Shown one piece after another: positions 24,772 to 37,898 of a DNA stretch of 64,000 bases. The first letter of the stretch is position 1; every line of letters begins with the position of its first letter. Both the position numbers and the translations under genes were made by a program. The stretch is from assembly GCA_027625915.1 (NCBI GenBank), contig JANTQA010000026.1, forward strand, positions 3,658,001 through 3,722,000, in the 5' to 3' direction. The notes beneath the pieces were generated by a model. It saw only the letters and a program-made list of their open reading frames with translations. It searched no databases and was not told the DNA's origin. Source of the stretch: Anaeramoeba flamelloides (taxonomy: Eukaryota; Metamonada; Anaeramoebidae).

Positions 24772-25317
24772 AAAACTCTATTTCATTTAAAGATGTAACC
24801 AAACATGAAAAAGTCGCTTTATTTTTAAGAACCAACCAAACTTAGATTGTTTAGAAATATAAGAAATAATAAACTTTGTATTTGGGTCGATAATCATAAA
24901 ATAAAAGCCCGAACAAACCATTATTTTCAAAAAAAAAAAAATGTACAAAAAAAAATTTTTTTAGGCACATTATTGGAATGTCTTGTGTAAAAATTCTAAA
25001 TTTCTATAGGAAATTACAATTTCTGAAACTAGGATATTTAACTTGTAAATATATGAATATAGAAAGAACATACAAGATATCATTTTCCTTAATGTTAATT
25101 TAGACTTTCAAATGATTTTTTAGTTTCAAATTTAATTTTAAAAAAAAAATAAAAAAGAAAAGAAAAAAAAGCAAAATACAGAAAAAAATTTACAAAATGA
25201 GAAAAAATGATATTGATCTAAAAATTGAAATTTTAGTTTGAGAAGAATAACGAATTATACTCATAGAATGTGTTCGATTTCTTCAATAAAACTTGTCCCC
25301 TTTGAATGAAAAAGATT
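24772..25317. mobile_element. ~546-bp AACTC-ended element, copy 3
   Basis: The left end AAACTCTATTTCATTTAAAG and right end CCCTTTGAATGAAAAAGATT are degraded versions of the family ends. Body blocks match the copies at 16160 and 21531. It appears older than copy 1. Confidence 0.6.
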
Positions 25318-26408
25318 ATATATAAATACATCCCTTAATATCCCGGGTTTGCCTAAAATCTATCAAGTTTAAAAGAAAAAATTAAAATGATGTTGATCTT
25401 TCAATACATTTATTTACTTATTTGACTTATATCAAGATTTAAAATATAATAAAAAGTCAAAATAGTTCAAATATTTAGTAGTTATGTTATTATTATATTT
25501 TTTCTTTTGAAAAAAAAAGAATTATTATTCATTTTTACATTTTCTTTCAAGAATTTTATTTTTTTTTTAGTTTTTTAATTAATAAATTTTATTGAGATTA
25601 ACAGTAATTAAAAACTCAATACATTAATTTATTAATAATAAAACTCAAAAAACGTTATCAATTTTATAAAAAAAATTAAATAGAAAAATATATTTATCAG
25701 AAAAAAAAAAAAAATTTTTTTTAAATCATTTTTTATATATAGTAAATCAAGAGAAACATGAATCCCATATCTTACGATTAAAATTAAAAGTTGAATATAA
25801 ATAATTTTCTAAAACTTTTATTTAAATACGAGAAAATCATTGAAAAATAAACAAAAAAAAAAATATTTTAATAATTTCATTTATTAAATTGAAATTAAAC
25901 AAATAAAAACTTTTTGTTTTAATTGACAAAAACTGAAATCTTAAATTTAAAATAATAATAATAATAAATTTTAAATATTATTTTAAGATAATAAAAAAAT
26001 CTTTGAAACCAAGAAATTTATTTTTGGATTTTTTTATTAGGAAAAATTTGAATAATATATTTGTTAATTTTGAATTTTGAATCTAAATTAATCCAGATCT
26101 TGGAAAATATTTTTTGAAATCTGGTTTCTTATCCAATAATTGTGTATATTTTATATCTGAATTTTACAAAGTTGAAAATTAAAAAATAGTAAAAATTAAA
26201 CAAAAATCAATAGTTATTAATCTGACTCAAACTATTGTTAAATCCTCTAAAGTCGAAAAAAATTCTTGTTGAAAAATTTCCAAAATTTTAATAAAAGGAA
26301 AAAAATAATATTTTTTTTTTCAAATATTTAATTTATATTTTTTTTTTTTTTTTTAAATAATTTAAAATCAAATATATATATATATATATGTATGTATGTA
26401 TATATATA

Positions 26409-26940
26409 TAAACACCATTTCAAAATTTTTAACACACCAAAATTCGATTTGTGAAAAAAAAAAACTCATTTAATCAATTCAAGAAGATTTACCAAATTTG
26501 AACCAATCACTAATTGAAATGTTAACACTTTTTTATAAATTACAATACTCACAAATCAATAAATAAATAATTATCAATACAAATAAATCATGGGTATGTT
26601 AAAAATTTTGGAGAGAGCAAAACAAAAAAATCCATTGGTAAATTTGTTGAAATTCTATTAGGAATATTGATCGATCAAATGGTTAGATACTACCAACTAA
26701 TTTTATTTGAGTTTTTCTATTTGGAACAACTAAACTTTAACCTAATATCAATGGTTGAAAAAAAATTTGATCCAAAAAAACAAATTACGTAAATCAAACA
26801 ATGTGATGAAAACACAAAAACTAAAAAGATGAAAAAATCATTTTCATATATTACAAAAATCAAAATTATCTCCAATTTCAATGAAATTGTATTATTGTAA
26901 TTGTTTGGAACGTTTTAGCTGTGTGGAAATTTTTGAATTT

Positions 26941-26947
<7 letters not shown>
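26409..26947. mobile_element. ~540-bp TAAAC-ended element, diverged copy between TA runs
   Basis: It begins TAAACACCATTTCAAAATTT and ends TTTTTGAATTTTAGTTTA, forming inverted repeats. The interior block GATCGATCAAATGGTTAGAT is shared with 4905-5203. TA microsatellites border both ends. Confidence 0.6.
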
Positions 26948-26976
<29 letters not shown>

Positions 26977-27672
26977 CTGTTGGAAAGAAATCAATAAAAA
27001 AAAACAATTTTCTATGTGATGCCATAATAACTTTTGTAATAAACAAATTATTTAATTAAGTATTTTAGACAATTTTAGGGTACAAATGTACCCAAAAAAA
27101 TTTCCAGCAAAGTATGATGTGTTTTAATCAGAAAAACTAATTTTATTTTGATATTTAGATAATATTTTCAAATTAAAAAAATATTTTTTTTTTGACAAAA
27201 TTTCGATAGAAAAATAATAAAATCACAAGTATGAAGAAAATTTTTTAAAGGTTGAGAATTTTTTGAAAAGTTATTTATTTAATATATGTAAGTATACAAT
27301 TTTTAATTATAAATTTTTCTTTATAATATAATTTTTTATCAATTTTATATCTTATGATTCTTTGATAACAATCCAAATAACAAGTTTTATTTGAATAATG
27401 ATTAATTACATTCTACCTTTTCAAAACTTTATCTCTTTTAGCCTAAAGCAAGTTTAAAAATTATCATTTTCAGATTTACTAGTAAACTTTACTAAAACTT
27501 TGATTTTTGTTAAAATAGCATGATCTACTTTAGTTATCAACCATTCAAATGAGTATTCTACACATACTACATATTAATGAACTTGTAACACCTTTAAACC
27601 TAGATTTATATAAAATTCACCTAGTTATCAATAGGATTTGATTTTCAATTTTACTAATATTCCCAATTAAAA

Positions 27673-27919
27673 ATGTTTGTCCAACCATTTTTCGGTTTCC
27701 AACATTTTTCTCTCAACAGTAAGACACTTTTCATTTTGTTTTTGAAATATATGTGATTTTTTGTGATTAGATCATCCTAATTTCATCGATATAATAGTTG
27801 TTACTAATACTTTTGCTCTACCAAAAATTAAAACTATTAAAAAGAATTTACTACAACAACTTGTGATTCTTAAAAATTCTTCTCAAAATGAAGTTTGGGG
27901 CACCTGTGTTTACAGATAA
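27673..27919 (+). CDS. Candidate two-exon small gene, 64 residues, unrecognised
   Basis: Seen in the sequence: an ATG frame of 15 codons ends at a GTAAGA donor (27719), and a TAG acceptor (27770) follows 52 nt later. Joining keeps phase (A+AT = Asn16) and opens a 48-codon frame to a TAA at 27917. The donor and acceptor match those of the chaperonin gene in this window. The predicted peptide (containing HPNFIDIIVVTNTFALPKIK) is not recognised. Against it: an open frame of similar length runs on the opposite strand (28058-27857), and random 60-codon frames are common here. It could also be a gene remnant. Confidence 0.25.
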
Positions 27920-28845
27920 GTCTTTGATTAAGAAATTAAAAACTAGATCGATGTAAATAAATTCTCGTTTTTGGATTAATAATCTTTTTTGAAGAAAGGA
28001 GATTCGCTCATCTTGAAACGTAATTTGACGGATGAAAAAAAACTCTGAGTCTCATGACTCGTTCAGTTTTTTCCAATGAGTAACCTTTAATTTTTTTAAA
28101 AATAACTTTTTCACAAAAAGAAAGATTAAAAAGAAAAGTTTATTAAATTCAAACGATAACTCGAAATAAGAACACTCTTTCAATCTGATTCTGATTATGT
28201 ACTGATCCAAAAAAGTATTTTTTTAAAAAAAGTAAGCAAAAATTATGATTTTGAACTTAAAATATAGTGTAAAAAAAAATATAAAAATATAAAAACTTGT
28301 ATTCGAAAAAGAAAGGAAAAACCGTGAAGTGTTTAATTATTTTCAAGAAAGACAAAATCTTTTTTCCAACAAAATCAAATTTTTCAGTGTTCAAAACTGA
28401 AAAAATTTGAACTGGTTTTGAAGAAAGTCGATTTTTTGTTGACAAGTATTTGATAATTTAAATTGTTCATAAAAATGTTACTAAAAATTAATAGAATACT
28501 TTTTAATAAATAAAGGGTCTTGCAAACAAATTTAAATCAAAAAAAAAAATAAAAAAGGGTTTTCAAAAAAAAAATAAAAAACAAAAAAAAAAAAACTCGA
28601 GGAAACAAAAATACACAAACCAAGGTAAATTATTTCATTCATTGCTACCTTTTTTTGTTAGTCCATAACAATACACTTCACAAAAAAGAAATAAGAAAAA
28701 TTTACATCAAGCAAACCCTATTTTTAAAGAATAAAAAAAAAACCAATCTACTCATTCACTAAAAGCCCAAAAATGAAATTTTGAAGCAAATTAGACTTTA
28801 AAAAAAATATTTTGCTTTATCATTTTTTTTTTAAAAAAGATTAAC

Positions 28846-29726
28846 ATGAATGAAAAAAATTCTCAAAATCCGAAAAGAATCTATAAGCTACCAAGTAATC
28901 AGTATGAACTGTTTGTGAATTGTTTTTATCGTAAACACCAAAACGAAACTTCGCAGGATCAGCTATTTAGTGCTGTTCATCGGCTCTGGAAAAACATTAA
29001 ACACAACAACGAGGAAATAAAGAAATATACAGATCAGTTTGCCACAAAAGAAGAAATACTGGAACTGAAAAAAAATGCAAAGACAAAAAATGTGAACACA
29101 AAAGTACAGCTCATACTGGATCGGGCAATCCAATTCAACAAATCAAATGAACAGAAGATTGGCTCTGGCGACCAAACCATAATTCTAACAAGCTCCAATC
29201 AAATTTTATTACATACCAATACTAATACTAATACCAATCCTAATATCAAGGCAAATACTAATACCAAATCAAATACATTACCTAGCATGGGCACCAAGAA
29301 CAGAGTAGGTGTGGCTCTCAATACCCAAAGTTTAATCGACAGCAATAATTTTCAATTCAAATTCCCTACTTTACAAAAAGAAAACCAGGCACTAAAGATC
29401 TCCAAAAATAAGTATGATTTAAATTTCTGTAGAAGCAACTTCTACAAGGTTTTTTTCCATTCGACTAATGATGCCGATCAATTTATAAAGGAAAAATTAA
29501 CAAATTTTGGTGTAAATGATTTATTAGATGATTGTGTAAAAATTTGGACCGAGGTCGTTGATCTTTTTCAAATTTATCAAAATGGCTTGAAAAGAAAACG
29601 ACAAACAAATTCCATTTTGTACTCTACCATTGAGAAAATTGAAGCTACTTTATTGGAATTACAACAATTATTAAATGAGATCATTTCGATGGAAGACCAA
29701 GAAAAACAAACAGAAACAGTCACAGG

Positions 29727-29777
<51 letters not shown>

Positions 29778-32700
29778 CAAAGAAAATGAAAAAGAAGAAA
29801 AAGATCAAAAGTATGATGAGGAAAAAATAAATCGATGTAAAACCATTTTATCAACATTACCCGATTTATTAAAACAAGGTAAAATTAGATTAAAAAAAAG
29901 AATATATCGCCAAAGATCAGTGAAAAATTGCAAACAAAAAGTGAAAGAGAAAGAGACCGTGGTTGGGAAAGGGGGAGGGGAAAGGAAAGAGAATGAGAAC
30001 GAGAAAGGAAAAGAAAAGAAAATTATAAAAAGAAAAAGAAAATTTAATCAAATAAAAAAAGAGAAAGAGAAAGAAAAAGAAAAAGAAAAAGAAATGAAAA
30101 GAAAAAACAAAATCAGGAACCCAAAACAAATAGAAACAGAAATGGAAATAGGAAAGGAAAAAGAAAACAAAAATGAAAGGAAAATGTTTATTAGAATAGA
30201 ACCAAATAAAAAAGAAAAAAGAAAAAAGAAAAATGACTTGAAAAGTAAGCCAAAAGTCCAAATCCAAAATCAAGATCAAAAGCAAAGAGAAAAGGTCAAA
30301 ATTCAAAAAAAGATTTTCAAAAGTAACGATTTTTATCTTCAAAATAATAAATTTATATTAATTGATCATATCTATGATGAAAAAAAATTAAAACCAAAAA
30401 AAAATGATTCAAAAACAAATTGCAATAACGATATTTTATGTTTTAATTTCCAGACTTGGGAGGAAGTAAATGAAAAATTAAGGTTTGGCAGTAATGTGGA
30501 TAATTCTTTCTATCCCTTAAATTTTGAACAATTATTAAAAATTAAAAATTATATTATAAATTTAGATTTTCTTACTTTAAACCAAATTATTAAATTCTTT
30601 AACATTCCGAAGAAATTCCAAAATAATCAATTATTAATTGAAAATCAATTATTGAACATATTTCCATTGTTACTGATCCGAAATGAAAATGATTCAATTT
30701 TTATCAACATTGAAAAAATTATTGATAAAGAAATAATAATTAATTTGCTATCAATTAATAATATTATTAACATCAATAATAACAATTCAAAGATCTTAAA
30801 CCGGAATTATTTAAAAAAAATTGATCCATTATTAATTTTTAATCGATCAACACATGCAAAAAATAAAAATGAAAAAAAAGCAGGAAATGAAAATGAAATG
30901 GAAAGGAAAACAAAAGGAAAAGGAAAAGGAAAAGGAAAGGGAAAGGGATTGGAAAGAAAGAAGGAAATGGCAAAGAACAGGGGAATGGAAAAAGAAAGGG
31001 AAAAGGAAAGAAAAAATGAAAATGAAAAAGAAAAGGCACAAAAAACAATTTTAAATCATAAATTATCAAAATTTGAAAATAAATTTGAGATTTTTGATTG
31101 GTCAGAGTGGCATAAATATTCTACAAAAAACTTCACTTCCTTGATTAATCATTTACCAAAGTTTTTATATAATTATTTAGTTTTTTTATATTGTGAATCT
31201 CAATTTACAAAAGAAATTTGGAAAATCAAAACACTTAGGGAATTAAACAAAAACAAGAAAGAAATAATCTTAAGTAATGATCAAAATATTACTCAAAATT
31301 TTAATAATAATTTTTTACAAGATTTGAAAATTGTTAATAATTTTAAAAAAATTTTTAAAAACCCTTTATTTTTTAATAATTTGTATTCAAAAATTTATTT
31401 AAAGAATGATAATAAAAAATGTTATACAACCACTAATAAATATAATGATAAAAATGGGGTCTTCAAAAATATTAGAAACGGTGATAATAATGATAATAAC
31501 AATAACAATAATAATGATAATAATAATAATAAAAACAGCAGTATAAACAACAATAATAATGGATACGAATATAATGATAATGATAATAATGGGCCTGGTG
31601 ATGATAATGGCAAAAAAAATATCCATAGAAATCAAAAAAAAGATTTGCAATATTATTTAAATTATTATCATAATACAATCCTTTCATATTGTCATACTCA
31701 AATAAGTTATTTGATTGAATTTTCTTTAATGTTTCAAAATTATTGCAAAATTATTTCTTGTGGTTATTTGGAAAGCTTTTATTTAAATCAAAATTTACAG
31801 CCCAAAATAAGAAATATTTTTAATACAAAAAAGAAAGATTGCAAGGTAAAGATAGCAGAAACTAATTTAGATTATTTAATCCTTCCCACTGGATTTAAAA
31901 TTTTTAATAATCCAGTAAAATCAACATATTTTTATGACCAATATAAACGAAAACATTTCAAGATACCTAATAGATCTGAAACAACTATTTATAATAGATC
32001 TTGTAAATATAATTTCCCCAATATTCAATCATTTGTCAATGATTTATCAAATTTATATCAAAAAAAATTAAATCCTAAACCACCTATATTAACATTAATT
32101 GTTAATTCATCTGATATTGAAACGCACCCACATTCAAATTACAGTTTTTTATATTTTGGAAGATTATGGAGAGATTTAAAATTAGATATGATGAGCATTT
32201 GTTGCTTTACTGAAGAATTTGAAGAAATCAATCCAATAAATTCAATCTCCAAAATTTTACATAAAAAATTAAAAAATAAAAATAATAAATTATCAAAAAA
32301 GTTATTAAATAAATTATATTTCAAACATCACCATCATTCTCAACGGCGAAAACAACAACACCAACAGAAACAACAACCGCAACCAAATAAAAATGAAACA
32401 AAAAAAGGAGGAAGAAGAACAATAAAAGAAGACAATAAAAAAAATGAAAATGAAAAAAAAAAATTAATTGGGGACGGATTAGATCAACTTAGTAAAATGA
32501 TGACAGGGAATCATTTCAAAACACAAATAATAAATGGTATCCCAGTAAAAGATTCACATTCACACTTGCTTTCAAGTGGCAACATTGATGATGTAATATA
32601 TTATTCTGATTTACAAGATGTTAAATCATTTTTTAATTCAACTAATAAAATAATTTCAAAAAATGAAAGTAATTATAATAATATAAAAAACGAAATTACT

Positions 32701-33576
32701 TTTTTATTAAAGCATTCGATAAAAAATGAAAATTTGTTATATTTTAAAAAATGTCAAAGCATTAATTGTAATCATTGCCAAAAAAATAAAATCAGATCTA
32801 AAAAACTTTTTGATTTTTTAGATTTGAATAATGGCGAATTACCAAATCCAATTTGCTCAAACCAATTAGAAAACCATTTCATGACTTTTATTCAAGTTTT
32901 TGAAATATTAACTGGTAAAAATAACAAAAATAATAAAATTAGTAATCAGAATAAGAATGATAAACAAGATCTAAATAAATTAGAGACAATTCCTTTACAA
33001 ATCAAATTGTCTAATGATAAAATTTTTAGAAGGCAAAAAGAGAAAGAAAAATTACAATTAATCCTACAGAACAATACAATGGTTATGAATAATAATATTA
33101 TATGTAATTCTAATTCTAGTCCTAGCCCATATAACGATGACTATGGCGACGACAATAATGATGATGAAGACGAACAAGATGATGACGAAAATATTCAAAA
33201 TCATAATAATTTTAGTTATATAAATAATATGCATATTAGCAATAATAGCCATAAAAATAATATAAATAAAAATGATGAATTTAATTTTATATTCAATAAT
33301 AATATTAATAAAAATAAAAATAATAATAAATTTCAATATTTAAATAATATTCATCTTAATAATAATAATGATCATAAAAATAACTTAAACACCAATAATG
33401 AATTTAATTATATAAATAATATCAATATTAATGAAAACAATAAAAATATTTCAAATATTGAAAAACAGAATAATTTTTTACAAATTAATGATAATTATAG
33501 ACCAAAAAAATATTTTAATAAATATTTTTCCGAATCAAAACCTTTATTCGATTTAGAAAATAGAAAGTTTCTTTAA
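28846..33576 (+). CDS. Large low-complexity-rich protein, 1576 residues, unknown function
   Basis: This is a single uninterrupted frame from an ATG preceded by TTAAC to a TAA. No family is recognised. Ordered-looking segments alternate with biased tracts: residues ~1-110 and ~185-290 look folded; a Thr tract at ~294-311 comes from ACA repeats; a Lys/Glu-rich stretch spans ~312-490; a Leu/Ile/Asn-rich segment spans ~500-665; a second Lys/Glu/Gly-rich stretch lies at ~670-733; an Asn/Asp tract at ~879-905 precedes an apparently folded part (~930-1170) with the peptides TLIVNSSDIETHP and YFGRLWRDLKLDM. A CxxxxCxxC cluster (QSINCNHCQ, about residue 1303) might bind metal. The last ~160 residues are mostly Asn, with a run of Asp/Glu near 1430-1445. 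There is no signal peptide or membrane helix. Length and integrity imply selection. It could be a nuclear or scaffold protein, but nothing shows this. Confidence 0.8.
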
Positions 33577-33884
33577 ATGTTTCCAAAGAATAATTTTACT
33601 TTTCTTGGTATTTTGTAATTTCTTATATATATATTTACATTCTATTTTAAAATTTGGATAATACCAATTTTTTGATTTGTCAAATTGCTTTTTTAATAAT
33701 CAGCATTATACGGAATAAAATTAAAGTAAAAATATACATCATTTATCAGATAAATTTTGCATTAAAATTACTTTTTGTTTTTTTATCCCATCCTATGAAA
33801 AAAAATCGAAAATTTTGCATAAAAGAATTAATACATATAAACAATAATAATTAATAATTAAAGAATAATGTCTATGTTTTTTGT

Positions 33885-35090
33885 TTTGATTTGGAAACAA
33901 TCTCCTTGTTATAATCCGAGTTTGGCCTGGAAGAACGAAAAAAAATGAGATTGTCCGAAAGTGATATAAGATGATATTGAGGAGTTCGAAGTATGACGAT
34001 TAATATCATCTTAGCACCAGAACAATATCATGTTTTTGAGTCTGGAAGGGGATCCAAAACGAAGAATTATAATAGGTGATTGATGAACAAATGAAACAAT
34101 ATGAGTTGCTATTTATTTTTTTAACTCTGGATCTAACTCGTCGAAACAAAAAACAAAAAAAAACTAATTTGCTATTTTTTAATGGAACTTTGAAGAACTT
34201 GTTCTTCAAAGGATCTTATTCTCCACCATGTAGTTAGCAAAAACATTGAAGTTAAATTTTACATTTTCATCATTGGAGATAAAACTTGGTTTAAATTTTA
34301 CAGAGAAAAACAAGATCGTCCATCCTTTCAATGAGATCTATTTCCTCTTTTGTTACCCTTTTGTCAGTCAATTCTCGAAAATGATCAAACTTAAAAATTT
34401 TCATGCACCTTGTGCTTTCTTAACATTGTGAATCATTTTGAACATTCCTCGAAAATTTCTTGACTTGACTGATAAAAAAAAAATGTCTTTTTTTTTTGGT
34501 CTTAAATGATAATTTATTTTTAATTTCTTCTTTCCAAAATCTTTAATCAATGGACTCCATAACTCGTTTTTTGTATTCTAAAAAGAAAAAAGAGAATAAA
34601 TAATTTTTTTTTTTTAAAAAATGATATTGCCTTTTTTTTCGAAAAGAGAAAAAACAAAGTTTGTATTTAGATATTGTTTTCAATAAAGAAATGGAATTTA
34701 TTCCATTTCCAAACATTCCCCAAATTATCAAGCACTTTTTTAAAAGTTTTTTTTGAACAAGTATTTTGGTTCCTTGGTCCAAAACATGTGTTAAATTGGT
34801 TTGGAATTGAGACATTCGCAAATCTTACTGTTATCAGTTACACAACTTCGCAAACAAAAATTTTGGTTAAATTCTCTTAAATAACTTTAAATATCATATT
34901 TAAAGACAATTTTTAAAAGTAAAATACTTCTTATTTTACTTTGATTGAATTGGAAATTAGAAGATCAGAATATTTTCAAACTTTGGCGAATATCACAAGG
35001 AATTCTCAAAATCTTTACACACCAACTACAATACCATCTTAAACTTTTAGAGGTTTAATCTCTTTCTTATCTGTAGTTATCAAACATTAT
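33885..35090 (+). repeat. 1.2-kb dispersed repeat, copy 2
   Basis: It matches 38583-39785 in the same orientation and 17838-19080 in inverted orientation. Shared landmarks include GTTTGGCCTGGAAGAACGA at the start, the hairpin CTTTGAAGAACTTGTTCTTC near 34190, and the TAAACTTTTAGAGGTTTAAT block near the end. No common reading frame is present. Confidence 0.65.
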
Positions 35091-35289
35091 TTACTTAAAA
35101 CTTCACAAAGTAAAAGTTAATGTTTTTAAAAAAATGGATAGCTTTAATATTATTCGAATTAAAGATTCATTATTTAACTTATATTGGTTAATGATATAGA
35201 AAATTATAACCCCATCTTGAAATTTCTAAGCAAAAATTGAGAAATTTGGAGAATGTTGTTTAGTTACATCAAGTACTGTAGAGTGCCTA

Positions 35290-35960
35290 GGTTTTCTTGA
35301 ATTCAAAAGAATAGATAAAAATCTTTGATTTAACTCAATTCTTTTAAATTATGGAAAACCCAACGTTGCTTTTCGTGAATTCAAATGAGTTGAGTAAAAT
35401 CTGTTGATTGTACTCAATTTTTTTAAATCCTGTAAAAAAAACAATGTCATTTTTCTTGAGGTTTTCTGTTTTACCTGAAAATTTTTACTTCTTTGGAAAT
35501 CAATAGAAATCTCAAGAAAAGGCGTGTACTTGTCTGGTATTAAAAATTCCTCAGGGTAATCAAAAATTATACTCAAATCTTTTAAATTCTGAAAAAGCTA
35601 ACGGCGGTTTTTTTTAATTCTTGTTATTGTTTTGAAAATCTATTTAATTTTCTGAAATCAAAACAAAAATAAAAAATAACCTAATTGAAATGTTCTAGGT
35701 TTTTTTGAGGGTTTCTATTCTATTTGTGAAGTGTTCTAGGGTTTTTTGGGGTTTTCTATTTTATTTGGAAAATCAATTCATTTTCGTTAGGTTTTTTTTA
35801 CTTTAGAAATGAACCGAAAATTTTAATAAATTTACTATTTATTCCTAAAGTAAAAAAAACCTAGAACACTTCACAAATAAATTGAAAACTCAAAAAAACC
35901 TAACAAAAATCTATGACTTTTTCAAATAAACGAAAATGCAAGAAAACCTAATTGTAGTAA
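35290..35960. repeat. Degenerate tandem and inverted repeats with AGGTTTTTT words
   Basis: The first part (about 35290-35610) has roughly 80-bp degenerate units recurring around TTGAATTCAAA and ACTCAATTCTTTTAAAT. The second part (35640-35960) repeats TCTAGGTTTTTTT / AAAAAAACCTAGAAC words on both strands, so its halves form a long imperfect palindrome. No gene is visible. It could be the remnant of a foldback element. Confidence 0.5.
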
Positions 35961-36435
35961 GAGGAAATTAATTTTCTTTTTTGCAAATTCAAAAAAAAAA
36001 CTTTTTTTTTTTTTTTTTAATATTTAAGGGAGGGGTTATTGAACACTCTTCTTTGCCCGGATTCCGAAATTTTTATTTAGGAATTTATTAAAGATTCAAA
36101 AATAAGTTTATTACCCACTAAGGCAAATAAGTAGGTTGAATCCTTTTTTATGATAATATTAGAAATATTATTATTAATCAATATATTCTTCTGATTATTT
36201 AGTATATTCAAAAAAATTTTTTTTCAAACATGTTAATTCAACAAATAAAAACCCCTGACGATAAAAAAAAAATGCAAAAATATTTATAATCAGAGATTTG
36301 CGTTTTTTAATACATATTTTGTAAATTTTAATTTTTCGAGTACAGATTTCATTAATTGTTTAAATTCTCTATATTTCAAAAATATTTCACAATAATAAAA
36401 AAAACCAAAATTATTTATTTAAAACTAAAAAATAT

Positions 36436-36605
36436 TTAAATTATCCCATAAGCTCAACAACTCTATAATTCAGAATATTTACTAACTACTTAAATAGATA
36501 TTACTGTGTAATCAATAAACAATCAAATAAATACTGTTCTTTATGTTTAAAATATGAACAGAAGGACATTATTGAAAATATTGATCATTTTTATGGATAT
36601 ACCTC
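36436..36605 (+). mobile_element. Eroded 3' fragment of the same LINE family
   Basis: About 170 bp match 52610-52770 of the large LINE, covering the C-terminal finger region of ORF2 (shared words include TGTTCTTTATGTTTAAAATA versus TGTCCTTTATGTTTAAAATA, and GAAAATATTGATCATTTTT). The 5' truncation is typical of LINE copies. No upstream RT sequence is found next to it. Confidence 0.65.
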
Positions 36606-37699
36606 CCCCATTTAACAATATTTTATAATATAATTTAAACCCACCAAAATGCAGAAACCTTATTCCAAAAAAAGCTTGGTAAATGTATTTTAAAATATCT
36701 TTATTAAACTCAATCCTCAGAAACGATTTAAATATATAAAATCATTAAAGACAATTTACCAGTTCTTTTGATTGTAATTCAATTTCTTTATTATTATTCA
36801 ATTACATAACAAAAGAGATTTTATTGTAGAATTGTGATTTCATAAGATATTTTTTAGTATGTGAAAATTACTATTTATTATTGTATTTTTAATCAAAAAA
36901 TTTTTTTCAGAACTTGTTTAAACTTTGAAAAATTTTCCAATATATAATTGAAAATATATAACTACATTTTATTGTTTTAAAAATTTTTTGTGTACTTGCT
37001 ATATTTCCAATTTTTTATTGAAACTGACTAATTCATTATATTCACCAAAATTGGTATTATTTTTTTTTTCATTTTTTTTTGAAATATTTCAATAAACATA
37101 TTTCGAAATAAATTCCATAGCCATTGATACAATCAATATTAATATGTAAATGGTTTTAATATTGTCGATTTTCGAATATTTTTACTAGTAAAAATGATTT
37201 TTTATAAAATGAAAAAAAAAAAAAAACATTTTGTTTTTGGAAATATCTTCTTTCTTTGAATACCAAACTTACCCAAAGTGCCCCCCCGATACACACAAAA
37301 TAAAATATACTTATTTGCAGAAGTATTTAATTAAACTTGATAAACAAACTCATTTTTCAACTTTGATGAAATGAATTAGTATTTTCAAAATACTTATCAT
37401 TTCCCGAATTCAATTTTCTTTTAAAACGATCTGATCTTTTTTTTTATTTAGTTTTCAGGATTAAATTATAAAAATAAAAATCTATAATGTAATTATATTT
37501 TTGATTAACCTTACTTGACTTAATTTATTTCTGAGAGTTTATATGAATAAATAAATTTTCAAAGATAATATTATTTTTAAAATAAAAGAAAAATATATTA
37601 AATATCGAACCCTGGAAAATTAGAAAAAAAAAAAAAGAGATCAATTTATGTTAAAAAATAATTTCAAATAATTTATTAAATTTCTTTATATTTAAAATA

Positions 37700-37898
37700 A
37701 AGCCAGTATGACTTTTAAGACCCAAACTTTCAACGAGATCTAAAGCACAGAAAAATCTCAAATTAAAACACATTATTTGTAATTTTTTTTTTTTTTACAA
37801 ATTATTTTACTAGAATTTGAATTTGGTGCCATAATTTGAAATATTTTTTGTCCCTTAAATTTCGTTGAGAGTTTGTGTCTTAAAAGTGGAACTGACTG
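37700..37898. mobile_element. ~199-bp Tc1-like miniature element, older copy
   Basis: The right end (GTGGAACTGACTG then TA) is near consensus. The left end is worn (AAGCCAGTATGACTTTTAAG). Internal CAACGAGATCTAAAGCACAG and AATCTCAAATT blocks match the copies in the LINE. Confidence 0.7.

Larger units (their letters stand above)
21248..28845. other. 7.6-kb intergenic stretch, repeats and weak coding-like islands
   Basis: It contains AACTC-ended elements (21531-22108, 24772-25317), CGCGAT-rich words (22118-22260, 23255-23345), a TAAAC-ended element (26409-26947), TA microsatellites (26370-26408, 26948-26973), and a (TG)n run followed by 14 G (24047-24071). GC-elevated islands near 22690-22940 and 27660-28140 look coding-like but no gene is certain. 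The remainder is homopolymer-rich AT DNA. Confidence 0.5.

Noticed and set aside
29917-30342. Phe/Leu/Ser-rich open frames opposite the Lys/Glu-rich and Asn-rich tracts of the large gene (also 29577-29780, 30839-31069, 31399-31687, 33064-33336)
   Set aside because: They are antisense shadows of biased codons in a real coding frame.
34543-34880. Overlapping open frames in the 1.2-kb repeat
   Set aside because: The equivalent positions in the other two copies are not open, so the repeat does not encode them.
35640-35960. Telomere-like AAAACCTA/TAGGTTTT words
   Set aside because: They are irregular, present on both strands and internal; no regular short period is kept.
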